Below, piece by piece: positions 43,915 to 52,529 of a stretch of 64,000 bases of DNA (positions within the stretch are counted from its first letter, which is position 1; each line of letters opens with the position of its first letter). The translations under genes and the position numbers were made by a program. The DNA is from JBBDYG01 sp040901765 (GTDB taxonomy: Bacteria > Planctomycetota > Planctomycetia > Pirellulales > Lacipirellulaceae). The stretch covers positions 1 to 64,000 of the forward strand of contig JBBDYG010000043.1 of the NCBI GenBank assembly GCA_040901765.1. The letters run 5' to 3'. Under the pieces are notes generated by a model. That model was not told the origin of the DNA. It saw nothing but the letters and a program-made list of their open reading frames with translations, and did not search any database.

Positions 43915-44434
43915 GGCGGAATCGCTTGGCAGCCGACGTGAGTCCGCGGAAAATCCGCTCGGAACGACGCGGCCAAATGTCCCTGACCCCCGTCCCCTGA
44001 ATCCTGCTCCCTTTCTCAACTTCGTGCTTGAAAAAGTGCCGCCCATCTGCTATGGTGTACGTTTGAACAAATATCTCGAACCAGGAGTACATCCGCCGTG
44101 CGCTTCCACAACCGTCCGCCACCAACTTCGTCCAAGCCCTAGACTACTCCCGCAAGAGTCGGGATTCCGCACGAAGTTTATCCGCCGGGGGGCACTCCGC
44201 ATTTCGCATTCGGTCGCCGTTCGCGGTGCGCGCCTACCAAGCGGCTAATCCTCTGCGAGCAGGCTGCCCGTTACCGGTGCGCGCAGTAGGTGCGGGAAAC
44301 CGATTGTGTCGGTGCCGATCGATGTTTGGGACAGATTGGCGATGCCGCTTTGAGGCTAAAGGGGTGTGCCAAACACCACGAAACGTTGATCGCCGCCACG
44401 GGACAAAATTCATAAGACGCCTACCACCACCAGT

Positions 44435-44492
44435 CGTAGGCCAGGCTTCGCCTGACGAAAGCAAACGTGCGTCAGGCAAAGCCTGACCTACG
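44435..44492. repeat. GTAGGCCAGGC...GCCTGACCTACG palindromic repeat pair
   Basis: Two units of the GTAGGTCAGGC family in opposite orientation, 10 bases apart (TCGTAGGCCAGGCTTCGCCT and TCAGGCAAAGCCTGACCTAC). It lies 78 bases after the stop of the polysaccharide-export gene. Confidence 0.88.
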
Positions 44493-44569
44493 CGCCACCC
44501 CCCAATCGGTCAACAATTTCCATGAATTCCCCAACTCCTGCCGTCTGCCGGCTGCCGTCTGCCCGCTTC

Positions 44570-45817
44570 CTACAACGACGAGCTGTCCGCCGCATTCAGC
44601 CCCCAGATAAAATCCTGAGGCACGGCCGAGTAGAGGCCGCGGGTGAAGACTTGCTCGATCGCTTCGTCGGCGATTTGCAGAATGTTCTTCGGCACGAGCA
44701 CGATGTCGGAATCGTTCAGCCAGATGTCGTCGGCGGGCACGGGACGGCGGCCGTAGAGAGCGCCTTGCAAATCGAGCATCGTGGCCAGCATCCGCCAATC
44801 GTGGCCGCGGCGGAAGACGACGATCTGTCTTCGGTTGGCGCCGATTTTTGCATCGCCAGCGAGTGCCAGCGCCATCATCGCGGTGGTCGGAGCTTCGAGC
44901 GTGAATCGGCCGGGGTTGTTCACTTCACCCAACACGTACACAAACCGTTGCGCGCGTTCCAACAAATCGACCGTCACGTGAACGCCCGGAATTCGCTGCT
45001 CGTAGCGCGAATCGATTTCGAGCTTCGCCTCGGGGAGCGACAGCCCTTGCACGAACACACTGCCGATGCCCGGCAGTTGCAGCGTGCCGGCCGGCGTGAC
45101 CACCACCGAGATCTGGTATCCGCCTTGAATGCCGCCGCGGCTATCGACCGTGTCGAGCAGGTCTTCCAGCTTCGTGTTAATCACCAGCGGCGTGACCGTG
45201 ATCGCCGGAACTTTGTAGTACGTTTTGTACTTTTCCTCCAAATCGTCGCGGAGCGCTTCGATCTGCCGACCGGCAGCGATCACGCGGCCAATAAGCGGCA
45301 GCGTGATCATGCCGTCGGGTTGGACGACCAGGCTGCGATTGAGCGTGTCCTCGGCAACACCCGTGGCCGAAGTGCCCGGCAGACCCGTCGCGCCGCGTCC
45401 GGCGGTGAGCGATTCGACTTGAATCTGGTCGCCGACTTGCAGTTCGTAAGGGCGGTTGATGACTTCGCGGGTGCGAAGATAGAAGACCGCGATTTTATCG
45501 CCGGCTCGCAGGCGGTATTCGGCAACGTGTGCAATCCGCGCATCGCCGACGTATTCGCCTTGGGCGAAGCATTGCCAGGGAATCGAGCCGCGCGAATCCC
45601 AACCGACTTCGCCGCAGCCACAACCGGCGGCGCTATCGACGCCCCAAATCGGATGTGGCGCCGCGGGGCTAAGCGCTTGGCAGAGTTGAATCGTGTTGGT
45701 CGGAGTCGCGACGGAATCACCATGCGTCGGCGACGATTCATTGATCCGGCGAGCGCAATCGAGCGCAACCAGTGCGGCAACGGTAGCAAGTGATAGAAAA
45801 ATGATGCGAAGTTTCAT
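44570..45817 (-). CDS. Polysaccharide export protein (Wza-like, SLBB)
   Basis: A 415-residue exported protein (signal MKLRIIFLSLATVAALVAL) for extracellular polysaccharide secretion. The Poly_export domain begins at VAEYRLRAGDKIAVFYLR and includes VQPDGMITLPLIGRVIAAGRQ. SLBB-type domains follow (VVVTPAGTLQLPGIGSVFVQG, and FVYVLGEVNNPGRF). The end has DDIWLNDSDIVLVPKNIL and a final helical segment. Start 45817 was chosen because it gives a clean signal; the frame runs to 46132. The start overlaps the stop of the upstream gene as ATGA (45817/45814), so the two are coupled. Confidence 0.9.
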   Translation of the reverse strand: MKLRIIFLSLATVAALVALDCARRINESSPTHGDSVATPTNTIQLCQALSPAAPHPIWGVDSAAGCGCGEVGWDSRGSIPWQCFAQGEYVGDARIAHVAEYRLRAGDKIAVFYLRTREVINRPYELQVGDQIQVESLTAGRGATGLPGTSATGVAEDTLNRSLVVQPDGMITLPLIGRVIAAGRQIEALRDDLEEKYKTYYKVPAITVTPLVINTKLEDLLDTVDSRGGIQGGYQISVVVTPAGTLQLPGIGSVFVQGLSLPEAKLEIDSRYEQRIPGVHVTVDLLERAQRFVYVLGEVNNPGRFTLEAPTTAMMALALAGDAKIGANRRQIVVFRRGHDWRMLATMLDLQGALYGRRPVPADDIWLNDSDIVLVPKNILQIADEAIEQVFTRGLYSAVPQDFIWGLNAADSSSL

Positions 45818-47265
45818 CGCCAGGTGCCACCTCGGGGAGCGGGAACGATCGTCGATTGCCGCGGCGGTGCGGCCTGGGCCGGGCGAGTTGCGGTCGCCGT
45901 CGATACCGGTTGCGGCGTTGACTGATGTGCGTCGCTCACGCGGGCCATGTCTTGCGGCGCGACCCACTCGATTCCGTGCCGCCGCGAGACCTCGCCGCTG
46001 GAGCGCTCGAGCATCGCGAGCCGATCGGCCTGCGCCTGCGCCGCCGCAGCCAGCGCCATTTGGCCGCGCTGCTGTTGCACTTTGGCCAGGTTGTAATAGA
46101 TGGTCGCCGTGCCCGCGAGTTGCGCCGCCCAATCGAGCGCCGTCGCGGCGTGATCGTACCGACCAGAACGCGCGAGCAACACGCCAAGCTCGTTGGCGGC
46201 AAGGTGATTGCGCGGATGGGCGACCAGCGCCGCGCGGTACATCGTCATGCTTTGCCGCGTCGCGGCCAACGACTCGTTCTCGGTCTCCGCCCAGCGACCG
46301 TGGATTTTTCCCAGCCCGTGCAGGGCCATCGAGCCGGCTTGTTCCCCCGCGACCGCCGCCCCGAGTTTTTGTTGCGCGTAACGGTGATACAGCGCCACAA
46401 CCTCGTGCGGCAGCGTGTAACGCGATTGATGAATCTTGAGCATCGGCGTTTGGTGCGTGGCGGCGATCGACGCCAGATCGAGCGCCGGCGTAATGCCACC
46501 TTCAGGCATGAAGTCGTCGGCCTCATCGAGCGAGCGGAGACCTTCGTCCAGGGAACGAACGTGCCGCTCGGTCATCGCTTCGACATCTTTGGCCTGAGCG
46601 ATGCGGCGCAGGATGCGAACGAACTTGGCATGGGCCGCATGGGTCGCGCCATGTTGCGTCAACTCAAACGCGGCCCGCACTTCGGGGAGCATTTTATGGC
46701 TGATCTCCGCGACCGACGGGCTGAAGGTGAGCAGATCCTGCGGTGTGAGTTGCGCCGCAAGCTCGGCGTCTTCGTCGTATTCGATCGGTTCCACGGGCGT
46801 TACTTCGGCGGTCGGCGCCAGCTCAGTTACTTCAGCAATCGGTGCAACGACTTCGGCCGTCGTTGGATCGGGCGAAATCGAAACGGTTTCGGCCACTGGC
46901 GGCAGAGGTTCGCTTGGCGGGTCGGCAAGTTCGGGCATTTCTTCCACAGACGGCGGCTGCAATTCAAGCTCCGGCGGTGGAGGAACCAAGGCCGGCTCCT
47001 TGGGCAATTCGCCGACGGAAGAGGGTTCCACGATGGGTAACGGTTCCAGAAAATCGGGCGGAATAGGCTCCAAGGGTTCTGGGGCGTGTTGCGACACTTC
47101 AACGATCGCGGTCGCCTGCAACTCAGCCACGGTGGTGCGGTTGTTGGTTCCGCGATCGCGAGTGCCAACCGCCAGCACCACGGCGCACAGCAGTGCGACC
47201 GTTATCCAGCGGGCGATGATCCCCCCGTCGATCATTCGTGGCGGGCGCGTGGTGGAGTCAGTCAT
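45814..47265 (-). CDS. Membrane-anchored TPR-like protein coupled to polysaccharide export
   Basis: A 483-residue protein with an N-terminal membrane segment (ARWITVALLCAVVLAVGT) and a long Pro/Glu-rich linker (about 50-160). A helical repeat region follows, ending in a clear tetratricopeptide pair (NHLAANELGVLLARSGRYDHAATALDWAAQLAG, key words NELGVLLARSGRYDHA and YYNLAKVQQQRG). The last 60 residues are Ala/Gln/Pro rich. The protein should sit in the inner membrane with its repeats exported, perhaps scaffolding the export complex. It precedes and overlaps the Wza-like gene (ATGA). Its family was not recognised. Confidence 0.82.
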   Translation of the reverse strand: MTDSTTRPPRMIDGGIIARWITVALLCAVVLAVGTRDRGTNNRTTVAELQATAIVEVSQHAPEPLEPIPPDFLEPLPIVEPSSVGELPKEPALVPPPPELELQPPSVEEMPELADPPSEPLPPVAETVSISPDPTTAEVVAPIAEVTELAPTAEVTPVEPIEYDEDAELAAQLTPQDLLTFSPSVAEISHKMLPEVRAAFELTQHGATHAAHAKFVRILRRIAQAKDVEAMTERHVRSLDEGLRSLDEADDFMPEGGITPALDLASIAATHQTPMLKIHQSRYTLPHEVVALYHRYAQQKLGAAVAGEQAGSMALHGLGKIHGRWAETENESLAATRQSMTMYRAALVAHPRNHLAANELGVLLARSGRYDHAATALDWAAQLAGTATIYYNLAKVQQQRGQMALAAAAQAQADRLAMLERSSGEVSRRHGIEWVAPQDMARVSDAHQSTPQPVSTATATRPAQAAPPRQSTIVPAPRGGTWR

Positions 47266-47480
47266 GAGCAGTCCGGCAAAGCGGCGGCTTCCCGGCGCGG
47301 ACCGACACCGGTCGCGGTCGGTCTACACCGTAGATTCTGATTCGGCCCGGCACGACGCGAACAATCAGCAAAACCGGGTCTATCCGCGTTACATCGAGCG
47401 GCATCGCCCGCATAGCCCGTATAGCCGCGCCACTCCGGCCAGAGAGCGACCGCTACAATCGGCACAGCTTCGCACGGCTG

Positions 47481-47572
47481 GGGGAGCTATCGGCTGTCGG
47501 CTATCGGCTGTCGGCCAGAGCAAGCGGAGCAATTTCTGGCTGATGGCCGATAGCCGACAGCCGATAGCTCCC
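47481..47572. repeat. Palindromic intergenic repeat, GGCTATCGGCTGTCGGC family
   Basis: Arms GAGCTATCGGCTGTCGGC (from 47483) and GCCGACAGCCGATAGCTCC (to 47571) are complementary around a 40-base centre. It ends next to the stop of the MBL-fold gene and may act as its terminator. The rest of 47266-47480 shows nothing recognisable. Confidence 0.85.
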
Positions 47573-48547
47573 TCAGAACAACTGCCGTTGGCGATCGGGG
47601 GAGAGGGGCTGAGCATCGAAGCCGGCGCTGCGAAGATGGTCCACAAATTCACGTGGACCATGCGTGCAGAATACCTGTCGAGGATTCACCTGCGCGACCG
47701 CGGCACAAAGATCGTCGAAATCGGCGTGATCCGAAAGCGGCAAGGCAACATCGACGCCCAGTCGATACCGAGCGCCGGAATCGTTGGCCCAACCCGTGAC
47801 GGCAATCGACCGCGTTGCGCCCAGGCCGGGCAGGCGATGATTCTTCATCCCGCGCGGCAATGTCACCACCGCGTGGCCGGCCAGTGGCCGATCGGTGTAC
47901 TCGCCAACGGTCGCCGTGTCGCTGCCGAGATCCATACCGCACGCCGCATAAACTCGGCTTACCGCATAGGTCACCGGATGCTGTTGAACCGAAATCCCCG
48001 CCGTCGTGAGTATCTTGGTCACTTCCTGTGCCTTGCCGAGCGCATAGGCGTGTATAACCGGCGTTTGCGCGCTGGCGAGGGCCGTGCGAACTTCCGCAAG
48101 CAGTTGCTCGATAACGCTATCCCGGCGCGGCAAACGATATCGAGGCAGGCCAAAGGTCGATTCCATCACCAGGATATCAGCGTGCGGCAACTCGGCGGGT
48201 TCGGCAGTCAACGACGCCGCCAACTTGAAATCGCCCGTGTAAAGCAGCCGGGTATCGCCGTCGTCCGCGAGCAGCATCGCGGAACCGAGACAATGCCCGG
48301 CGGGATAAGCAGTCAGTCGCAGGCCGCCGAATTCCAGCGGCGCCCGATACGGCATCTCGAGCACGCGGAGCCGGTCCCCCAGTCGATGCCGATAGAGCCG
48401 CGCCGTGGCGGGCGTGGCAAGAGCCAACTCGTGGCGGGCCATGTGGTCGGCGTGGGCGTGCGATACGAAGCCGCACGGCTGCCTCCGGCGGAAATCGACC
48501 GCCAGCCGCCCGCGCGTCAGCACCAGCCCGTTGTCGTAATGGAACAT
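47573..48547 (-). CDS. MBL-fold hydrolase with beta-CASP-like region (exonuclease type)
   Basis: A 324-residue metallo-beta-lactamase-fold protein. The metal motif HxHxDH is in FVSHAHADHMARHE, followed by AYPAGHCLGSAMLL, TGDFKLAAS and VMESTFGLPRYRLP. The second half has PVIHAYALGKAQEV (beta-CASP-like), PLSDHADFDDL and VFCTHGPREFVDHL. The arrangement matches small RNA/DNA-processing exonucleases related to the ligase-associated YsH family. No ligase or helicase gene is adjacent, so the substrate is uncertain. The ATG at 48547 places the strand MFHYDNGLVLTRGRLAVDF first; the frame extends to 48571. Confidence 0.88.
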   Translation of the reverse strand: MFHYDNGLVLTRGRLAVDFRRRQPCGFVSHAHADHMARHELALATPATARLYRHRLGDRLRVLEMPYRAPLEFGGLRLTAYPAGHCLGSAMLLADDGDTRLLYTGDFKLAASLTAEPAELPHADILVMESTFGLPRYRLPRRDSVIEQLLAEVRTALASAQTPVIHAYALGKAQEVTKILTTAGISVQQHPVTYAVSRVYAACGMDLGSDTATVGEYTDRPLAGHAVVTLPRGMKNHRLPGLGATRSIAVTGWANDSGARYRLGVDVALPLSDHADFDDLCAAVAQVNPRQVFCTHGPREFVDHLRSAGFDAQPLSPDRQRQLF

Positions 48548-48686
48548 GGCCCTTATTGAACACCAGTTCACGCGAAAAGTGAACCCCGGTCGACCGCATC
48601 CAGCTAGTGCCTTTGCATGAGGTATGCTATCAAGTTCAGTTCACTACGATCGAATCGGGCGGCAAATCCCGCGTCGGAAGCACTTT

Positions 48687-49481
48687 ATGTCACTGCTCGA
48701 AATACTAATATTGGCGATCGTGCAGGGAGTGACCGAATTTCTGCCCATCAGCAGTTCGGGGCATCTCGTAGTTGCCGATTCCGTGTTAGGGTCGCTGGGC
48801 TACGGTTCCGCTCCCGACCTGCTTACCGTGAACATCGTCCTTCACCTTGGAACGCTGCTCTCGATCTTAGTGTACTATTGGCGGGAGATTCTACGGCTCG
48901 TCGGTGCGGACCGCCGCGTGATTCCGCTGTTGATCGTGGGCACACTACCTGCGGTTATCGTAGGGCTACCGCTGAAGAAGTACGGCGAAGCAATGCTCGA
49001 GAGTCCGCTGCTGTCGGGATGCATGTTTCCCGTAACTGCGGCGATTCTTATTTGGGCGTCGCTCCGGCCCGAAGGGACGCTCCCTTACACCGCGATCTCT
49101 TACCCCAAAGCGCTAACGATCGGACTGTTTCAGGCGTTTGCGATTCTACCCGGTGTTTCGCGCAGCGGATCGACCATTGCCGGGGGACTCGGCACGGGGC
49201 TCGACCGCCGCAGTGCCGGCACGTTTGCGTTCTTGCTGGCGATTCCTGCCATCGCTGGGGCCGGAACGCTGGAACTGATTGATTTGCTTACCGAGCCGGC
49301 CACCACGGCGGTCAACCTAAACCCCATCCACCTACTGCTCGGCGCCGGCACCGCATGTCTCGTCGGGCTAGGCGCGCTGTCGCTCTTGATCCGCTGGGTT
49401 CAGCAAGGCCGACTGGCGATCTTCGCGTGGTACCTGGTGCCGCTGGGGATCGCGGTGGTAGTGTGGCAGTTGAGCCAGTAG
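48687..49481 (+). CDS. uppP: Undecaprenyl-diphosphatase (BacA/UppP)
   Basis: A 264-residue polytopic membrane enzyme that dephosphorylates undecaprenyl diphosphate to recycle the lipid carrier of cell-wall and polysaccharide synthesis (EC 3.6.1.27). The family motifs are exact: AIVQGVTEFLPISSSGHLVV near the start and PGVSRSGSTIAGGLGTGLDR near residue 155. About eight hydrophobic segments are visible. The start at 48687 gives MSLLEILILAIVQG, the usual N-terminus; the frame extends to 48624. It runs convergently with the HEAT-repeat gene, the two stops 3 bases apart. Confidence 0.96.
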   Translation: MSLLEILILAIVQGVTEFLPISSSGHLVVADSVLGSLGYGSAPDLLTVNIVLHLGTLLSILVYYWREILRLVGADRRVIPLLIVGTLPAVIVGLPLKKYGEAMLESPLLSGCMFPVTAAILIWASLRPEGTLPYTAISYPKALTIGLFQAFAILPGVSRSGSTIAGGLGTGLDRRSAGTFAFLLAIPAIAGAGTLELIDLLTEPATTAVNLNPIHLLLGAGTACLVGLGALSLLIRWVQQGRLAIFAWYLVPLGIAVVVWQLSQ

Positions 49482-49484
49482 GCG

Positions 49485-51896
49485 CTACTGAATCCCCGCG
49501 AGCGTCAGTTTCGACGTACCTGCCGGCCCTGCCTTATCGGGATGAACGATATATTGCGGCAACGGTATAGCAAAAACGAACTTCCCTTTGCGCGACTCGC
49601 GCACGCGATCAACGGCCTGCTGAATCGTCTCGCCCTCCTTCATCTGCACATGAAACGGTGCTCCACCAGACCACTGGTTCGATTGCGATCTCCACGCGAC
49701 CTTTCTATCGACTTCGAGTGTGGCTTCGTAAGCTCGGCCGGTCTCGACGGTCACTTTTTCACCTTCGGAAAACAAAGACTCGCCGAATCGGCGGTAACTG
49801 GTGTTTTCTGATTTCACTTCCCCCAGCCGGACCACCAACCGCACGGACTGATCCGGGGTTGGATTCAAACCACACTGCTTGACCGCTTGTTGCAAGCCGG
49901 CCTCGATAGCATCGCGATTCTCGTCGCTCACTTGATTGTCAACAGTAATTGACGCCCCGGGCTTCGTCACGAACGCCACGAATTCAGTTTCGCTCTGCCG
50001 CGCGGCGAGCGCCGCGTCGTGCGGCAATTGGAACGGCAGCAGGCCGCGAACCGTTTGGTTCTGTATCGCAATCCACTGATGGGGGAACCAATTGCAAGCA
50101 ACCGCTCCAGCGCCGTCGTAGCGCCACAAGATTCGCCTTTGCTTGAGGTCAATCAAGTCGCCATTGGCGAGGATCAAATCGTCGCCGACCCACGCATGGT
50201 CGCCCCCGCCAGCGAAGGCTTCACAGTAAAAATCAGAGAATTGTTTGCCGGAGACGGCATCCCAATAGTAAATGCGTTTGCCTGACACAAGCGTGAGGAA
50301 TCTTCCTTCCGGGTCGAACGCCAACGAACCCGGACCGGGCACTGTGTTGACTTCCATGCGGCTCAAGAGCGCACCGTCCCTGGCGCGGAACAATTCAACC
50401 CCGCGCGGCGTGGAGAGTGCGAAATAGGTCCGCCCGGGGCTGAGTGTCGCGCGGCCACCCGCGATGCCGTCGATTTGGTACACGGCTTTGGGCTTCGCGC
50501 CGCTTACATCCCACATCACGGCTTGGCCACTGCCGTTAACGGTAATCAATCGACTGTCGTCGAGCCAATCGACCCATGGCACTTCGCCATGCGTAAAGTT
50601 AAATTCCTCTGCGGCGTAGGGACTCCAGGAGACCTTTTCCATCGGTTCGCCTTTGGCGATGTCCCACACGGAGAGCCGCGATTCTCGGCGATGCATGTCA
50701 GCAACCGCCGTACACAACATCCGCTCGCCCGACGGAGAAACCGCGCAGCGTTGGACGCCCTCGGGCGCAACGAAGGTCGTTAGCGACTTGGCGCGTTTGA
50801 AGTCCACAAGCTCAATTCGGGACACTCCGCTTCGTAGGCTGCCACTGTAAGTTACCGCTCCAATCGGAGCATTTCGCTCGCCGCCAATCGCGAGCGCCGA
50901 TGGACCCGTCGCTTCCTTCGCCATCAAGCGAATGGGTTTTGGCTTCCAGTCGGCGGGCGCGAGGCTCGTCGCATCGGGAGTGACGGAACCTTCCGGTTCG
51001 CCAGGCAAAAGCGCGTTCACCTGCGACCAATCGCCGCGGTCCGCGTCTGGTTCCGACAGCGCATCGCCCCACCCGTCGTCATCTGCAGCATTGGAGGGAA
51101 CGCTCGCCGGCGCATCGCTGCCGAAACCAGCGGTAACCATTGGCGCGGGAGTACTAGCCGCAGCCGGGCCCGCGGCGGCGTTATCACTAAAAGGCGAATT
51201 GGCACCGGAGCCCGCGGCTGGTGCCGAACCGTTTTTCGCCCGATCGCGAATCTTCTTGAGCGACGCCTTCGCCAGATCGCGTACATCGACGTTGCGGCTG
51301 GAGGATGCTTTGCGGAGCAATTCAATGCTCTTTTCCGTGCCTACGTCGCCCAACAATTGCACCGCGGCGACCGAGACCTTGGGATCGCGTGAAGGGGCGG
51401 CCTGCAACAACGCCGGCTCCGCCGCGGACCCCATCCTGCGAAGTGCGCGCACGGCGTTGTCATGCGCAAAAAAGTCGCCGAGCTTGCGTGCCAGGGCTTC
51501 GGCCGACTCGGGAGTCGGATACTTCGCGAGCGCGTCGTAAACCGCGTCCGGCGCGCCGTGCCGCTCGCGTTCCAGCAGTTCGATTAAAAGCGGCACGCTG
51601 TACTTCCCGCCCCACAGCGCCAACCCATTGATCGCGTCGTCGTCGGCAAACTTATCGAACGCGATTTCCTTAAAGCTCCGCGCGATTTGCTTGCGAAGCT
51701 CCGGAGAAACATCTTGCGGGTTAATCCGCAACAACGCCTCCGCAGCTTCTTTCCGATCGAAGCCTTTATCGTCCTCTAGCTGAAACGCGAGCCGCGAGAT
51801 CTCCCGCTCAAGAGAATTCTGCGCATCGGCACTCGCCACGCAGGTGAGGGATAACAACCACAATACGGAAGCACGTGCGAGAACTCGACAGTTCAT
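49485..51896 (-). CDS. Exported HEAT-repeat and WD40-like protein
   Basis: An 803-residue protein with a signal peptide (LARASVLWLLSLTCVASADA). Residues 25-220 form HEAT-like helical repeats (APDAVYDALAKYPTPESAEALARKL, RDPKVSVAAVQLLGDVGTEKSIELLRKA). A Pro/Ala/Asp-rich linker follows (225-310), then a beta-propeller-like region (for example SPSGERMLCTAVADMHRRESRLSVWDIAKGE and AFDPEGRFLTLVSGKRIYYWDA). The last 180 residues are unassigned. Residues before 51896 (frame open to 51983) lack signal character. The function is unknown; such proteins are common in planctomycetes. Confidence 0.82.
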   Translation of the reverse strand: MNCRVLARASVLWLLSLTCVASADAQNSLEREISRLAFQLEDDKGFDRKEAAEALLRINPQDVSPELRKQIARSFKEIAFDKFADDDAINGLALWGGKYSVPLLIELLERERHGAPDAVYDALAKYPTPESAEALARKLGDFFAHDNAVRALRRMGSAAEPALLQAAPSRDPKVSVAAVQLLGDVGTEKSIELLRKASSSRNVDVRDLAKASLKKIRDRAKNGSAPAAGSGANSPFSDNAAAGPAAASTPAPMVTAGFGSDAPASVPSNAADDDGWGDALSEPDADRGDWSQVNALLPGEPEGSVTPDATSLAPADWKPKPIRLMAKEATGPSALAIGGERNAPIGAVTYSGSLRSGVSRIELVDFKRAKSLTTFVAPEGVQRCAVSPSGERMLCTAVADMHRRESRLSVWDIAKGEPMEKVSWSPYAAEEFNFTHGEVPWVDWLDDSRLITVNGSGQAVMWDVSGAKPKAVYQIDGIAGGRATLSPGRTYFALSTPRGVELFRARDGALLSRMEVNTVPGPGSLAFDPEGRFLTLVSGKRIYYWDAVSGKQFSDFYCEAFAGGGDHAWVGDDLILANGDLIDLKQRRILWRYDGAGAVACNWFPHQWIAIQNQTVRGLLPFQLPHDAALAARQSETEFVAFVTKPGASITVDNQVSDENRDAIEAGLQQAVKQCGLNPTPDQSVRLVVRLGEVKSENTSYRRFGESLFSEGEKVTVETGRAYEATLEVDRKVAWRSQSNQWSGGAPFHVQMKEGETIQQAVDRVRESRKGKFVFAIPLPQYIVHPDKAGPAGTSKLTLAGIQ

Positions 51897-52087
51897 GTTT
51901 TCCATGTTCGCAACCGCTAAAAACGGACTGGTACGGCGACCTAAGTCGACTGCCATCATAGGCATTTTCTGCGACGAATTCAATCTGTTTCACACGATGT
52001 GGCCGGTATTCGCTCAGTTGCCCGCCGTGTAGCGGCGTTCTAAACTTATTAAAGCTCGCGTCCACCGCCTTTTGCCGCCCGCCCTCC

Positions 52088-52492
52088 ATGCCCACCGAAG
52101 AAGAAATCTACCAGGAGCACGTCCTGGACCATTACGAGGATCCGTTCCATCGAGGCGAACTTCCCACGGCGACTCACGCTCATGAGGATAAGAACCCGCT
52201 GTGCGGCGACGTGGTGCGAGTCGAGTTGCAGATTGACGCCGCAGGCCGAGTTCAGGATTGTTTTTTTAGCGGCACGGGCTGCGTGATTAGCCAGGCTGCC
52301 GCGTCGATGCTCATGGAGGCCGTTCACGGAAAGCCGGTCGTAGAGGTGCAGTCGCTCGCCGCCGAGGACATGCTCAAGCTGTTCGGACCGCGGCTGACGC
52401 CCAATCGGCAGAAATGCTGCCTGCTCGGTTGGCGCGTGCTGCAACAAGCGATTTATTCTCCCGTAGGTCAGGCTGTGCCTGACAAGCGTTGA
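52088..52492 (+). CDS. sufU: SUF Fe-S assembly scaffold/sulfur acceptor (SufU/NifU-like)
   Basis: A 134-residue IscU/SufU protein that takes sulfur from the cysteine desulfurase and builds or hands on Fe-S clusters. The metal and sulfur ligands are C39 (NPLCGD), C65 (GTGCVIS) and C110/C111 (RQKCCLLGW). DHYEDPFHRGEL near the start is a typical word. The gene is followed 37 bases later by the desulfurase gene. The last nine residues (VGQAVPDKR) and the stop codon come from a palindromic repeat (52462-52526), so the native end has been replaced or extended by the repeat. Confidence 0.93.
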   Translation: MPTEEEIYQEHVLDHYEDPFHRGELPTATHAHEDKNPLCGDVVRVELQIDAAGRVQDCFFSGTGCVISQAAASMLMEAVHGKPVVEVQSLAAEDMLKLFGPRLTPNRQKCCLLGWRVLQQAIYSPVGQAVPDKR

Positions 52493-52526
52493 TTTTTATT
52501 ACTCGTCAGGCACAGCCTGACCTACG
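52462..52526. repeat. GTAGGTCAGGC palindromic repeat pair overlapping the sufU 3' end
   Basis: Two units in opposite orientation (CGTAGGTCAGGCTGTGCCTG and CAGGCACAGCCTGACCTACG) around a 24-base AT-rich centre. The first unit is translated as the end of SufU; the second ends 3 bases before the SufS start. Confidence 0.92.
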
Positions 52527-52529
52527 TTG

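Noticed and set aside
44522..45793. 423-residue plus-strand open frame
   Set aside because: Antisense to the polysaccharide export gene, whose SLBB motifs prove the minus-strand frame.
45925..47040. 371-residue plus-strand open frame
   Set aside because: Antisense shadow of the TPR-like protein, Arg/His-rich without motifs.
46601..48559. 652-residue plus-strand open frame
   Set aside because: It is antisense to the TPR-like and MBL genes and crosses a palindromic repeat; it has no domain and Ser/Gly-rich low complexity.
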